Source of the DNA: Nostoc sp. CHAB 5824
GTDB lineage: Bacteria > Cyanobacteriota > Cyanobacteriia > Cyanobacteriales > Nostocaceae
Assembly: GCF_020829665.1 (NCBI RefSeq)
Contig: NZ_JAIVFT010000012.1
Span: forward strand, 124,001 to 188,000
Length of the DNA stretch: 64,000 nt
Reading direction: 5' to 3'
In this document: positions 9,019 through 17,018 of the stretch, in pieces
Layout of the letters: each line of letters starts with the position of its first letter
How positions within the stretch are numbered: the first letter of the stretch is position 1
Notes under the pieces: generated by a model
The model's database searches: none
The model's input: only the letters and a program-made list of their open reading frames with translations
Told to the model about the DNA's origin: nothing
Program-made: the position numbers and the translations under genes

Positions 9019-9278
9019 TAACTCTTGAAATATAAACTATGGTAATTATATCGATATAAAGTATAACAAAATCAAATTACCGATAAATCTATCGACTAAC
9101 CGTATATTATGGATAAAAGCAATAAAATAACCAGCTTCAAAAGGCATATTTTGAAGTAATTAAGCAATATCGTTTGATATTTTGCTAATTTTGCGGTGCT
9201 TATTTGAATATCTTCTTAAAGCTTGCTAATTAAAGTATTTATCAAGCTGGAAGCCATTAAAAGTCAAAAGGAGTGAAT

Positions 9279-9758
9279 GTGATTAACGCCATACAGATTA
9301 ACGAAAACTTGACAACCACAGGACAAGTTATACCAAAACAGCTTGAGCAAGCTATCCAAGAAGGTTTTAAGTCCGTTTTAAATCTGCGATCGCCTGATGA
9401 GTTAGGATTTTCCCAGGATGAGCAAAAAGTAGCGGAAGCATTGGGGCTGCATTATACGAATGTTCCACTCAAGGTGGATTTAAAAAATTTGAATGAAGAG
9501 GCGATTACCAAAATCCTCAGGACACTCGAAGAAATTCCTAAGCCAGCAGTTGTACATTGTGCAGCCGGGATGCGATCGACTGGAATTGCGCTCTTAAGTA
9601 TTGCTATCCAGGAAGGATTAACACCAGAAGAAACCTTGGCAAAAGCTAAGAATCTGGGTTTTGGATTCTTTGAACACGCCAGCGTTAGTCCCCGGCTGAA
9701 GCAATTATTTGTGGACTACGTTAACAAACACGCCAAAGTAGCTGTATCTACTTGCTGA
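9279..9758 (+). CDS. DUF442/BLH-type protein (beta-lactamase-hydrolase-like; sulfurtransferase or phosphatase fold)
   Basis: This protein of about 159 residues has a cysteine loop VVHCAAGMRSTG, a C-x4-R arrangement as in the DUF442 family and rhodaneses rather than the C-x5-R of true tyrosine phosphatases. The N-terminal half (GQVIPKQLEQAIQEGFKSVL, NLRSPDE) matches the dual-specificity-phosphatase-like fold of that family. Members are linked to sulfide handling. GTG 9279 is chosen because an AAAGGAG site lies at proper spacing; the GTG at 9273 is too close to it. The preceding 270 bp are very AT-rich and should carry the promoter. Confidence 0.75.
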   Translation: MINAIQINENLTTTGQVIPKQLEQAIQEGFKSVLNLRSPDELGFSQDEQKVAEALGLHYTNVPLKVDLKNLNEEAITKILRTLEEIPKPAVVHCAAGMRSTGIALLSIAIQEGLTPEETLAKAKNLGFGFFEHASVSPRLKQLFVDYVNKHAKVAVSTC

Positions 9759-9837
9759 AATAGGTTTAATCAATATCCTAAATTTGAGAAAGCTGTATAA
9801 GCCAGTTTAGGATGATACATCAATAACAGTCGCTATT

Positions 9838-9866
9838 TCCTGCAAACTGATCGCGTGTTTGCAGGA
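9838..9866. terminator. Hairpin, possible terminator after the DUF442-type gene
   Basis: A perfect 10-bp stem (TCCTGCAAAC / GTTTGCAGGA) with a 9-base loop lies 80 bp after the stop. No clean run of T follows, so termination is likely but not certain. Confidence 0.45.
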
Positions 9867-10137
9867 TAATATTGCTGTTTATTTTCCGCTTCAACTAAGG
9901 TAGACAGCTACAACAGTCCACAGATGTAATTTTGGGATGAGCCAACGTACACAGTCAAGGCGATCGCCCCATAATAACTGGTGGTTAAAAGCTTTTGGTT
10001 GAAGGGTGTGAAGGTGCGATCGCCTTTAGTATAGCGATCAAGCTATTTCCTTACAGTTGGCAAGTGTGTATAACTTCCAGTGAAGTCCTAAAAGAATTCC
10101 TGGGTTACTTTGCAAAAATACTAATGGAGCAACAGTA
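9867..10137. other. Intergenic region, no gene seen
   Basis: The stretch between the DUF442-type gene and the DUF2726-like gene holds two GCGATCGC-type sites (near 9960 and 10018) and AT-rich sequence. I see no open frame with a ribosome site and no RNA structure beyond the hairpin at 9838. Confidence 0.5.
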
Positions 10138-10614
10138 ATGTCTGTCAGAGTCAAAAGACTGGTCAATTCCTATGAAGAAAGGATGCTGGAGTTTCTGCAA
10201 ACTTGTGTACAGGAAGATTATAGAATTCATACACAGGTGAGCTTATGTCAATTTTGTGAACTAGATAGCAACCTTGATATCGAACTAAGAAAGTTTTTCT
10301 TTAGCTCCAGTGTAGACGCTCTGATCACTACTTCTGACTATAAACCATGTTTAGTAGTAGATTTTCAATCTTCATATCATGATTATCCTGAAGCAAAAGA
10401 GCGCGATCGCAAAAAAGCAACTATACTCGCTCTTGCAGAGGTTCCCTTACTTTATTCACGGATTAAAGACTTTGGATTATTGCATCTTTACTCTCAATTT
10501 GAAGAAGTAGTATGTAATTTATTTACAGGAAACAGACGCGAAAATGCCCAAGCTCTAATTAGAAAGTATTGCGAACACTCTTTTTCTTCTGATGTTCGAG
10601 TTACAGCTTGTTAA
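10138..10614 (+). CDS. DUF2726-like protein (predicted restriction-endonuclease-like fold)
   Basis: The 158-residue protein follows the DUF2726 pattern: an N-terminal helix (SYEERMLEFLQTCV), a strand with a glutamine (HTQVSLCQF), then LVVDFQSSYHDYPEAKERDR followed by KKATILALAEVPLLY. This arrangement resembles the PD-(D/E)xK core, with Asp in VDF and a Lys in the next helix. Family members are often attached to topoisomerase or nuclease domains. The normal acidic residue after the Asp is replaced by Gln (DFQ), so catalysis is uncertain. It stands alone. Confidence 0.6.
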   Translation: MSVRVKRLVNSYEERMLEFLQTCVQEDYRIHTQVSLCQFCELDSNLDIELRKFFFSSSVDALITTSDYKPCLVVDFQSSYHDYPEAKERDRKKATILALAEVPLLYSRIKDFGLLHLYSQFEEVVCNLFTGNRRENAQALIRKYCEHSFSSDVRVTAC

Positions 10615-10654
10615 ACTACAATATAATTGCACGCCAATAGCCATAAATCTCAGC

Positions 10655-10679
10655 GATGTCTCCGGCTGTAAACTACGCA
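10655..10679 (+). repeat. Degenerate copy of the GCGATG...CTACGC dispersed repeat
   Basis: The sequence GCGATGTCTCCGGCTGTAAA followed by CTACGC resembles the 29-bp repeat found intact at 15502, 56308 and elsewhere. Confidence 0.5.
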
Positions 10680-10754
10680 AAATTAGCATACTATGATATC
10701 GCTTTGGCTCGATTAAATTACTATAAAATATAAATAAGCTTTTATATCAAAGGA

Positions 10755-10937
10755 GTGGTTATCCTTCCAACCGCAGCACAAGCCCTAAAATGTGTCTACC
10801 TGTGTCAATCATTGACTACAGCTTACTTACCCATCTACATAGTTCGTCTAGATGAGCGGACAGGAAACATATTCATTTTATCTGGCAATGAAATAGAAAT
10901 TTTAATTAGTCGTGATGGAAATTGGCGATATCTATGA
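10755..10937 (+). CDS. Small DUF6888-like protein (first of a coupled pair)
   Basis: The 60-residue product contains LPTAAQALKCVYLCQSLTTA, PIYIVRLDERTGNIFI and ends in ISRDGNWRYL. From memory this is the pattern of the small cyanobacterial DUF6888 family. The GTG at 10755 overlaps the AAAGGAG ribosome site (10749-10755), which is too close; an ATC at 10761, five bases after the site, is a possible rare start. The stop overlaps the ATG of the next gene (ATGA), so the two are translationally coupled. Function is unknown; the pair has the size and layout of a toxin-antitoxin module. Confidence 0.75.
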   Translation: MVILPTAAQALKCVYLCQSLTTAYLPIYIVRLDERTGNIFILSGNEIEILISRDGNWRYL

Positions 10938-11137
10938 CAAAACCAAACTTTGATGCTATGAGTGAAGCAGAATTACGCACCTATGTCTATGAACATCGAG
11001 ACGATCAAGAGGCTTTTTACGCATTTGTAGATCGTTTGACGGCAAAACCTCCCTCTGCGACTTATCCCGCCTCAATGACTCCAGAAGAAATCCACAAGGC
11101 AATATTAGATATTATTCAACAGAAACAACAGAAATAG
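10934..11137 (+). CDS. Small DUF6887-like protein (second of a coupled pair)
   Basis: The 67-residue product starts MTKPNFDAMSEAELRTYVYE and continues HRDDQEAFYAFVDRL, ending in a lysine/glutamine-rich tail. From memory the first 25 residues are the hallmark of DUF6887, which commonly accompanies DUF6888 in cyanobacteria. The start ATG overlaps the previous stop by four bases. The stop codon lies at the very edge of a dispersed 29-bp repeat (11138-11166), so the repeat may have set the C-terminus. Function is unknown. Confidence 0.75.
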   Translation: MTKPNFDAMSEAELRTYVYEHRDDQEAFYAFVDRLTAKPPSATYPASMTPEEIHKAILDIIQQKQQK

Positions 11138-11166
11138 CGTAGGCGCAGCCCGTCGTAGACATCGCC
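11138..11166 (-). repeat. 29-bp dispersed repeat (GCGATGTCTACGACGGGCT type)
   Basis: The top strand reads GCGTAGGCGCAGCCCGTCGT then AGACATCGC, the reverse complement of copies at 15502 and 56308. It abuts the stop codon of the DUF6887-like gene. Confidence 0.85.
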
Positions 11167-11239
11167 AGACTCTAAAAAAACAGCATAAATTTTTAACACC
11201 CTTGCTCCCAAATAGAACCAAGGTGGTACACTACATCCA

Positions 11240-11317
11240 TGCTAGGGGTGCCTATATAGCCAGGCTGAGATCACACCCTTAACACCTGAGTCTGGGTAAT
11301 ACCAGCGGAGGGAAGCT
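11240..11317 (+). promoter_or_regulatory. TPP (thiamine pyrophosphate) riboswitch
   Basis: The leader of thiC contains the conserved TPP-aptamer elements in order: AGGGGTGCC, GGCTGAGATCACACCC, ACCTGAGTCTGGGTAATACC and AGCGGAGGGAAGC. The aptamer ends about 20 bases before the thiC ATG, close to the ribosome site GAGGAA, and no terminator hairpin follows. Control by hiding the ribosome site when TPP is bound is the likely mechanism; that part is inference. Confidence 0.95.
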
Positions 11318-11337
11318 GTTTATTGAGGAATTACTAT

Positions 11338-12711
11338 ATGCGGACAGAATGGGTTGCTAAACGGCGTGGGCAGGGTAATGTATCTCAAATGCACTACGCC
11401 CGCCAAGGTGTTATCACCGAAGAAATGCACTACGTCGCCCAACGGGAAAATCTCCCTGCTGATCTCATTCGTGAGGAAGTGGCGCGGGGACGAATGATTA
11501 TCCCGGCTAATATTAATCACACTAACCTAGAACCGATGGCTATTGGCATTGCCTCTAAATGTAAGGTAAATGCTAATATCGGCGCTTCCCCCAACTCTTC
11601 TAATCTTCAGGAAGAAGTTGATAAGCTGAATCTAGCGGTGAAGTACGGTGCTGATACCGTGATGGATTTATCCACAGGTGGCGGTAACTTAGATGAAATT
11701 CGTACCGCTATCATTAAGGCTTCGCCTGTTCCCATTGGTACGGTGCCCGTGTACCAAGCTTTAGAAAGTGTCCACGGCACAATCGAGAACCTGACTGCTG
11801 ATGATTTTCTCCATATCATCGAAAAGCACGCCCAGCAAGGGGTAGACTATCAAACTATCCACGCAGGGATTTTGATTGAGCATTTGCCTTTGGTGAGAAA
11901 CCGCATCACTGGTATTGTCTCTCGCGGCGGCGGTATTTTGGCGCGGTGGATGCTACATCACCACAAACAAAACCCGCTTTATACCCACTTCCAAGACATT
12001 ATTGAGATTTTCAAGAAGTACGATGTCTCCTTCAGTTTAGGAGATTCCCTGCGTCCTGGCTGCACCCATGATGCCTCAGATGAAGCACAATTAGCTGAAT
12101 TGAAAACCCTTGGACAGCTAACTCGCAAAGCCTGGGAAGATGATATACAGGTGATGGTGGAAGGGCCTGGACATGTCCCAATGGATCAAATTGAATTCAA
12201 CGTCCGTAAGCAGATGGAAGAGTGTTCTGAAGCACCTTTCTATGTTTTGGGGCCATTGGTGACAGACATTGCTCCCGGTTATGACCATATCACTTCAGCG
12301 ATTGGGGCAGCGATGGCTGGATGGTACGGTACTGCAATGCTGTGCTATGTAACACCTAAAGAACATTTGGGCCTACCAGATGCCGAAGATGTCAGGAATG
12401 GGTTGATTGCCTACAAGATAGCAGCTCACGCGGCTGATATTGCTAGACATCGGCCTGGTGCAAGGGATAGAGATGATGAACTTTCCAAAGCGCGTTACAA
12501 CTTCGATTGGAACCGTCAGTTTGAATTATCACTCGACCCAGAAAGAGCTAAGGAATATCACGATGAAACTCTGCCAGCAGATATCTATAAAACTGCTGAG
12601 TTTTGTTCGATGTGTGGGCCTAAGTTCTGCCCAATGCAAACTAAGGTTGATGCTGATGCGCTGACAGAATTAGAGAAGTTCTTGGCGAAAGAGGCTGTGA
12701 CTCAAAGCTAA
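11338..12711 (+). CDS. thiC: Phosphomethylpyrimidine synthase ThiC
   Basis: This 457-residue enzyme converts aminoimidazole ribotide to hydroxymethylpyrimidine phosphate for thiamine synthesis using a radical-SAM mechanism. The C-terminal iron-sulfur motif C-x2-C-x4-C is present as CSMCGPKFC. Other landmarks are RGGGILARWMLHHHKQNPLY, SLGDSLRPGC and MVEGPGHVPMDQI. The ATG at 11338 is preferred over an upstream TTG at 11323 because GAGGAA lies at correct spacing. A TPP riboswitch precedes it. It appears to be a single-gene unit. Confidence 0.97.
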   Translation: MRTEWVAKRRGQGNVSQMHYARQGVITEEMHYVAQRENLPADLIREEVARGRMIIPANINHTNLEPMAIGIASKCKVNANIGASPNSSNLQEEVDKLNLAVKYGADTVMDLSTGGGNLDEIRTAIIKASPVPIGTVPVYQALESVHGTIENLTADDFLHIIEKHAQQGVDYQTIHAGILIEHLPLVRNRITGIVSRGGGILARWMLHHHKQNPLYTHFQDIIEIFKKYDVSFSLGDSLRPGCTHDASDEAQLAELKTLGQLTRKAWEDDIQVMVEGPGHVPMDQIEFNVRKQMEECSEAPFYVLGPLVTDIAPGYDHITSAIGAAMAGWYGTAMLCYVTPKEHLGLPDAEDVRNGLIAYKIAAHAADIARHRPGARDRDDELSKARYNFDWNRQFELSLDPERAKEYHDETLPADIYKTAEFCSMCGPKFCPMQTKVDADALTELEKFLAKEAVTQS

Positions 12712-12721
12712 CAGATTGTTA

Positions 12722-12841
12722 TAAGCTGTCGCGCATTTAACTTGCCCATCTTTTCCTGTTGACTGTTGACAGTTGACAGTTAACCGTCAGCAGTCAACGA
12801 ACTTAGGAAGTAACTGTGTAATTTAAAAGCGTAATAGCTTA
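12722..12841 (-). repeat. Dispersed repeat element, diverged copy C
   Basis: About 120 bp beginning TAAGCTGTCGCGCATTTAAC and ending AAAGCGTAATAGCTTA, with the interior made of TTGACTG/TTGACAG heptamers. Its ends are inverted repeats of each other and match the ends of the elements at 8873 and 17861, while the interior has diverged. Confidence 0.7.
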
Positions 12842-12933
12842 TCGAGTCCGGTTGAATACCTATGGCGGTTTTCACATGGATGAGATATGGAATAGAGGCG
12901 CAGTAGGGGCAATTCATGAATTGCCCCTACTGC

Positions 12934-14922
12934 TTAAAATCCAATTTCAATGGTAAAGCTACGAACTTTCCCTGTATCTGCGTCAGCTTTATCTGCAACT
13001 TCAAGAGTCCAGGTTCCTTGAGGACTTTTACCTTTAAAGGCAGCAAGTTTAAGGGTATTTACCTCGTCATAGGTTGTTTTAATATTATCTGTAGCTCCGC
13101 CCTGGCGATCGTGCAGAATGATGGGAAGTACGCCTATTTGCACTGGGGGAAAGAGAGTAACTACAAGGTCACCAATATAAGTATGCTCGATGTCTACATT
13201 AACTTTGATAGATTTCACGAGGCCGGTATTAGCGATCGCCAACGACAATGTTGATGTTTGTAAGTCGTTAATTGGGATATCTTGGACTGCTTTAAATATG
13301 CTGATGGGCGATCTTTGAGCAGGCTTGGCCAGTTCTACAGCTTTGAGAGCATTGATTCGACCGTAACCGTAGAAAGGGCTGCGACCATTGGCATCATATT
13401 TACCTCCAGCTTGATCAATGCGATCGCAAGAGCGTTTAATAATGTCTCGCACTTCGTCCCAACGCAGATTTGGGTTTCTGGCAATAATTAGAGCTGCTAC
13501 ACCAGCCGCACCTGGACAAGCACTAGAAGTCCCACCAAATTCGTTCGTGTAGTTGCCTCCAGTGTCACCCAGATTCTGATTACCCGAATTATAGCCAACT
13601 ACACCACAGCGATCGGTTGTCCAAATTCCAGTGGTTTGAGAACTGTCGCCATTGTTGCTAGGGAAGGCGCACCAGACCCCCTGACCAAAGTCACTGTAAG
13701 CGCTTCTCGTGCCGAAGTCGTTACAAGCTGCCACAGCAATCACCTTTTGGTAGCTGGCGTAGCCATCATTATCCATGCTTTCGTTACCATTGCCAGCCGC
13801 GAATAAAATTACACAGCCCTTGCCGTTGCGTCCCTTATTAATTGCAAAGTCCATAGCAAGTCGTGTAGAGTCAGGCAGAGGTACTTTTTGGTTGTGTACA
13901 GGATCATTTAGCTCAAACCAAACACCGTCTGCGGGCCCCCAGCTACAAGAGATTACATCAGCACCATTTTGAGCCGCCCAAACAAAAGCATCTGCTTCAT
14001 CCTGCGATCCCAGCGCCGAAGCTAAACGAATCGGCATCAGCTTTGCACCTGGTGCCACACCAGATGCGCCAAAGTTGCCGTTTGCACAAGCCACTCCTGC
14101 ACAGGCTGTCCCGTGGTTATTGTCGTTTCCCGGTCTGGGATTGTCAGTTTTACGTGTGACATCACGCGGGGCAACAATTTTTCCAGAGGAACGGAACTCT
14201 TCATGATCGAGATCCACACCGTCGTCGATAATTGCAATAATTGTCCCTGTGCCATCACTCAACTTCCAAGCTGCCTCAACGTTGGCATGGGCATTAATCA
14301 CCTTATTGTTAATTGTTGTCTGCTTTAGATGCCACTGCTGCGGGAAAACCTGACGTTGACGTGATTCACGCACTAGTTCAGGATGGCACAGTTCAACTGA
14401 TTCTTCATTCAGAAGTCTCTCGGCGATGTCAAAGATGGCTATACCAGTATTTGCAGGCGCATTGACAAAGTAAGCATTTCGTGCATATTCAAGTTGGCGT
14501 TTAATTGTTAAGCCGTAACGTTTTAAGACCTCTTGGCAGAGCGTTAATTCTTCTTCGCTATCGAATTTAACGAAAAGGTTTTCCGTGTAAATTACAGGTT
14601 GTTTGGATACTGGATCGACAAGGACACGTCCGGCAAACTGAACTTCAGGCTCCCTATTGAGAATTTCACGGGCGTGATCGCGCAAAGCGACACCTTGAGT
14701 CGGAACTTTCGCTCGCAAAATTTCTACACCCGCTTGCCGAAACCGCGTTGCTAACTCGAATTGATTAAGGATGCTACGAGCTGTGGGTGATACCGATGCG
14801 ATTTCAAATGGTCTTGCACCCACAAGACCACTGCGGCTTTCGGTACGCACTACAACGTGTTCCTTACTGATAGCAAGTTCATATTGTTGACCATTTTCTC
14901 CACCATAGCGAACCTGAACCAT
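12934..14922 (-). CDS. prcA: PrcA-like calcium-dependent subtilisin-family protease with P/Homo B domain
   Basis: This 662-residue serine protease has an N-terminal propeptide-like region (1-205), an S8 catalytic domain with Asp233 (IIAIIDDGVDLDHE), His270 (NHGTACAGVACANG) and Ser466 (GGTSSACPGAAG), and a C-terminal kexin-type P domain (about 560-662, ending VADKADADTGKVRSFTIEIG). Architecture and, as I recall, length match the Ca-dependent protease PrcA of Anabaena. There is no obvious signal peptide at the N-terminus (MVQVRYGGENGQQ), consistent with an intracellular or periplasmic enzyme. It is divergent from a three-gene unit whose first product resembles its propeptide. Confidence 0.9.
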   Translation of the reverse strand: MVQVRYGGENGQQYELAISKEHVVVRTESRSGLVGARPFEIASVSPTARSILNQFELATRFRQAGVEILRAKVPTQGVALRDHAREILNREPEVQFAGRVLVDPVSKQPVIYTENLFVKFDSEEELTLCQEVLKRYGLTIKRQLEYARNAYFVNAPANTGIAIFDIAERLLNEESVELCHPELVRESRQRQVFPQQWHLKQTTINNKVINAHANVEAAWKLSDGTGTIIAIIDDGVDLDHEEFRSSGKIVAPRDVTRKTDNPRPGNDNNHGTACAGVACANGNFGASGVAPGAKLMPIRLASALGSQDEADAFVWAAQNGADVISCSWGPADGVWFELNDPVHNQKVPLPDSTRLAMDFAINKGRNGKGCVILFAAGNGNESMDNDGYASYQKVIAVAACNDFGTRSAYSDFGQGVWCAFPSNNGDSSQTTGIWTTDRCGVVGYNSGNQNLGDTGGNYTNEFGGTSSACPGAAGVAALIIARNPNLRWDEVRDIIKRSCDRIDQAGGKYDANGRSPFYGYGRINALKAVELAKPAQRSPISIFKAVQDIPINDLQTSTLSLAIANTGLVKSIKVNVDIEHTYIGDLVVTLFPPVQIGVLPIILHDRQGGATDNIKTTYDEVNTLKLAAFKGKSPQGTWTLEVADKADADTGKVRSFTIEIGF

Positions 14923-15258
14923 AATTTTATCTCCTGGGATATTTGGGATATTAAAGTGACACTATCTTAAAAATTGGGCATTGGGATGCGAAAAACCGCA
15001 TCATGCATTGTATTGTTGCAACCTGCGCTTGGCATTTACGTTTAGTTTATAGATGCTTCTGATTTCGTGTGTTATATGTGTATTACGACATTAAAAAAAT
15101 ATAGCTTAAACAGAATTTAATTTATCTAAGTTCATACAAGCCTTCGATTCGCCTTTCCAGAAAAGAGAGATTCAAGGCCAAGCTGCTTTACTAAAGGCGT
15201 ATAGCTGTGCATCCCATAGCACTGGAAAACGCTATAACATCATTAGGACTTAAGAAAA
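14923..15258. other. Divergent promoter region between prcA and the propeptide-like gene
   Basis: These 336 bases separate two divergent transcription units and must hold both promoters. They contain AT-rich blocks (15085-15125) and no reading frame with a ribosome site. No operator could be recognised by eye. Confidence 0.4.
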
Positions 15259-15870
15259 ATGTTTTATTTCCCGGCTGAGTATTTTCTACAGGTGTACTCT
15301 TTACCCTTGATTGCTGAAGTGAGATTTAAAAAAGATTACTTTTCTGAATATCCTGAACAAATTCGAGTTGGTGGCGATGCCTATGGCGGGCTACGTCTAC
15401 GCACTGCTGTATCCTACACTCGTAAGCCTGGGTACTATGCAATACATTACAATCAACCCAAGACCGTGGCATCAGGAGCTATTTTACAACTTAACGACGG
15501 TGCGATGTCTACGACGGGCTACGCCTACGCAGTTTTTCCAGGCGAACCCAATCAAAATCAATCAGAACAGGGGACACTAAGTCCAATTTACACGCTACAA
15601 CCCAATGGTTCCCTAGCAGTACCAACTGGGCTTATTTTCATCCGCTTTGCTGAAGGCGTTGATGTGGAGTCGCAGCGCGAGGTAATCAATCGAGCGGGTT
15701 ATGAAGTAGCGCAAAGCCTTGACTATGCACCTCACACCGCTTGGTTGCGTGCCCAATCAGGTAATATTGCTGATGCGATCGCCGGGATTCCTCAGTTAGA
15801 AGCGATACCTAAAGTTGAGAATATTGAACCTCAAATGCTTATGGAAAGAGGTTTGAGACTAGGGCGTTGA
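15259..15870 (+). CDS. Free-standing subtilase-propeptide-like protein (possible protease inhibitor)
   Basis: The 203-residue product has no known catalytic motif. Its last 75 residues (IFIRFAEGVDVESQREVINR then AGYEVAQSLDYAPHTAWLRA) line up with the propeptide region of the divergent PrcA-like protease (LFVKFDSEEELTLCQEVLKR then YGLTIKRQLEYARNAYFVNA). It may therefore fold like a protease prodomain and inhibit or chaperone the enzyme in trans. Two copies of a 29-bp dispersed repeat are inserted in frame (15374-15402 and 15502-15530), encoding GDAYGGLRLR and AMSTTGYAYA. The homology is judged by eye. Confidence 0.6.
   Translation: MFYFPAEYFLQVYSLPLIAEVRFKKDYFSEYPEQIRVGGDAYGGLRLRTAVSYTRKPGYYAIHYNQPKTVASGAILQLNDGAMSTTGYAYAVFPGEPNQNQSEQGTLSPIYTLQPNGSLAVPTGLIFIRFAEGVDVESQREVINRAGYEVAQSLDYAPHTAWLRAQSGNIADAIAGIPQLEAIPKVENIEPQMLMERGLRLGR
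15374..15402 (+). repeat. 29-bp dispersed repeat inside a coding sequence
   Basis: The sequence GCGATGCCTATGGCGGGCTA then CGTCTACGC lies in frame inside the propeptide-like gene. Confidence 0.85.
15502..15530 (+). repeat. 29-bp dispersed repeat inside a coding sequence, second copy
   Basis: The sequence GCGATGTCTACGACGGGCTA then CGCCTACGC lies 128 bp after the first copy. The distance is not a multiple of three, so the two copies are read in different frames. Confidence 0.85.
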
Positions 15871-15916
15871 TTTTCTTGGCAATAAGCCTCATATTTTTTA
15901 TCAACCTATAAAAAAG

Positions 15917-16258
15917 ATGTTTAACAACAGCAATAACTTCCAACCTAAGCAAGCTAATGTTCTCTACAGACATGGCGACGTTCTAATCAGACGTATTACC
16001 AGCTTACCTGTCGGCGCTCAAAGGGGTATAGGTGCTACTCTGGCTCATGGTGAAATCACAGGACACAGCCATCGCATTCAGCAATCCCATGCTGTTCAGT
16101 TGTGGGTACATGGTAGTGACCTTTTTCTTGAGGTTAAAGAACCAAGTGCCACTTTAGTTCATGAAGAACATCGGGCGATTGAATTACCCCAAGGGCTTTA
16201 CCGCGTCTGGAAACAACGTGAATATCGCCCTGATGCTTACGTCGAGGTGATGGACTAA
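15917..16258 (+). CDS. Conserved hypothetical protein with GHSHRI motif
   Basis: The 113-residue protein contains YRHGDVLIRRI, AHGEITGHSHRI, HEEHRAIELPQGLYRV and QREYRPDAY. The regular beta-strand pattern and His/Glu-rich turns suggest a small cupin-like barrel, perhaps metal-binding through the GHSH and HEEH histidines, but this is inference. I recall similar proteins next to DUF6745 proteins in other bacteria, without certainty. Its stop codon overlaps the next ATG by one base (TAATG), so the two products are made together. Confidence 0.7.
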   Translation: MFNNSNNFQPKQANVLYRHGDVLIRRITSLPVGAQRGIGATLAHGEITGHSHRIQQSHAVQLWVHGSDLFLEVKEPSATLVHEEHRAIELPQGLYRVWKQREYRPDAYVEVMD

Positions 16259-16956
16259 TGCTCAAGATCATGTCGAATGGACGTGTGCCGAATAAACCAA
16301 TTAAGCAGCGCCCAAACCAAAGCCACGAGCCTGTATCGGCTGAACATGCTCGAAAACTCATCCTTGAGCATCGCGCTTGGGATGGTATGCGCGTTTTGGG
16401 TCATCTGGATTTAAGCGGTGCGTTGAATCTTTACAATCTACCTGAAAATCTCACCTGTGAAAGTCTTGATATCAGCGACTGTGTAAACCTGACTATCCTT
16501 GCCCAAGGACTCCACGTCACTTATTGGATCGAGTTGGCCGGAAGTGGGATTACCAGTTTATCTGCGGGGCATGGTTTTGTCTTGCGCTGGCGAGGCGTAC
16601 AGGTGACAGATAAAATTGCCTTTGAATCCCAGTCTCTAACGGGACAAGATATCCTCAATATAGAGAATGTTGAGTTGCGCCGTGTACTAATTGAGCGTCT
16701 GGGATACGAGACATTTTTGCAGCAAGTGGGAGGGTTGATCCGCGATCGCGATCGAGATGCTGGTGGGGAACGTCAACTAGTGTACATTCCTTTTGAGGAT
16801 GACGAGCCGCTGATGGTCTTGAAAGTCACTTGTCCATCTACAGGGCATATTCATATTTTGCGCGTTCCCCCGAACATGCGAAGTTGCCATCAAGCAGCCG
16901 CCTGGATTGCAGGCTTTAATAACCCAGATGATTATAATCCTGCGATCGAGGCGTAA
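16258..16956 (+). CDS. DUF6745-like protein with leucine-rich-repeat-like N-terminus
   Basis: The 232-residue protein has an N-terminal part with LRR-like strands (HLDLSGALNLYNLPENLTCE, SLDISDCVNLTIL) and a C-terminal part ENVELRRVLIERLGYETFL ... MVLKVTCPSTGHIHILRVPP ... CHQAAAWIAGFNNPDDYNP. The latter follows what I recall of DUF6745 (VPP then AvAWtfg). It is coupled to the GHSHRI gene and appears to end this three-gene unit next to the protease gene. Function is unknown; LRR-like surfaces suggest protein binding. Confidence 0.65.
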   Translation: MLKIMSNGRVPNKPIKQRPNQSHEPVSAEHARKLILEHRAWDGMRVLGHLDLSGALNLYNLPENLTCESLDISDCVNLTILAQGLHVTYWIELAGSGITSLSAGHGFVLRWRGVQVTDKIAFESQSLTGQDILNIENVELRRVLIERLGYETFLQQVGGLIRDRDRDAGGERQLVYIPFEDDEPLMVLKVTCPSTGHIHILRVPPNMRSCHQAAAWIAGFNNPDDYNPAIEA

Positions 16957-16970
16957 TGTCAATTTTGGAT

Positions 16971-16999
16971 TTGGCGTTCGCGTAGCGTGTCGGAGACAA
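16971..16999. repeat. Dispersed repeat, GCGTTCGCGTAGCGTG type
   Basis: GGCGTTCGCGTAGCGTGTCG then GAGAC lies just after the DUF6745-like gene; related cores (CGCTACGCG, CTTCGCGTC) recur at 20597, 25010 and 48190. Confidence 0.55.
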
Positions 17000-17018
17000 A
17001 AGTTGTAAAGAGGCGTAC

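Noticed and set aside
12916..13254. Plus-strand frame of 112 residues starting MNCPYCLKSNF
   Set aside because: It overlaps the P domain of the protease on the other strand; the Cys pair arises from a GCAATTCATGAATTGC-type repeat and not from a zinc motif in a real gene.
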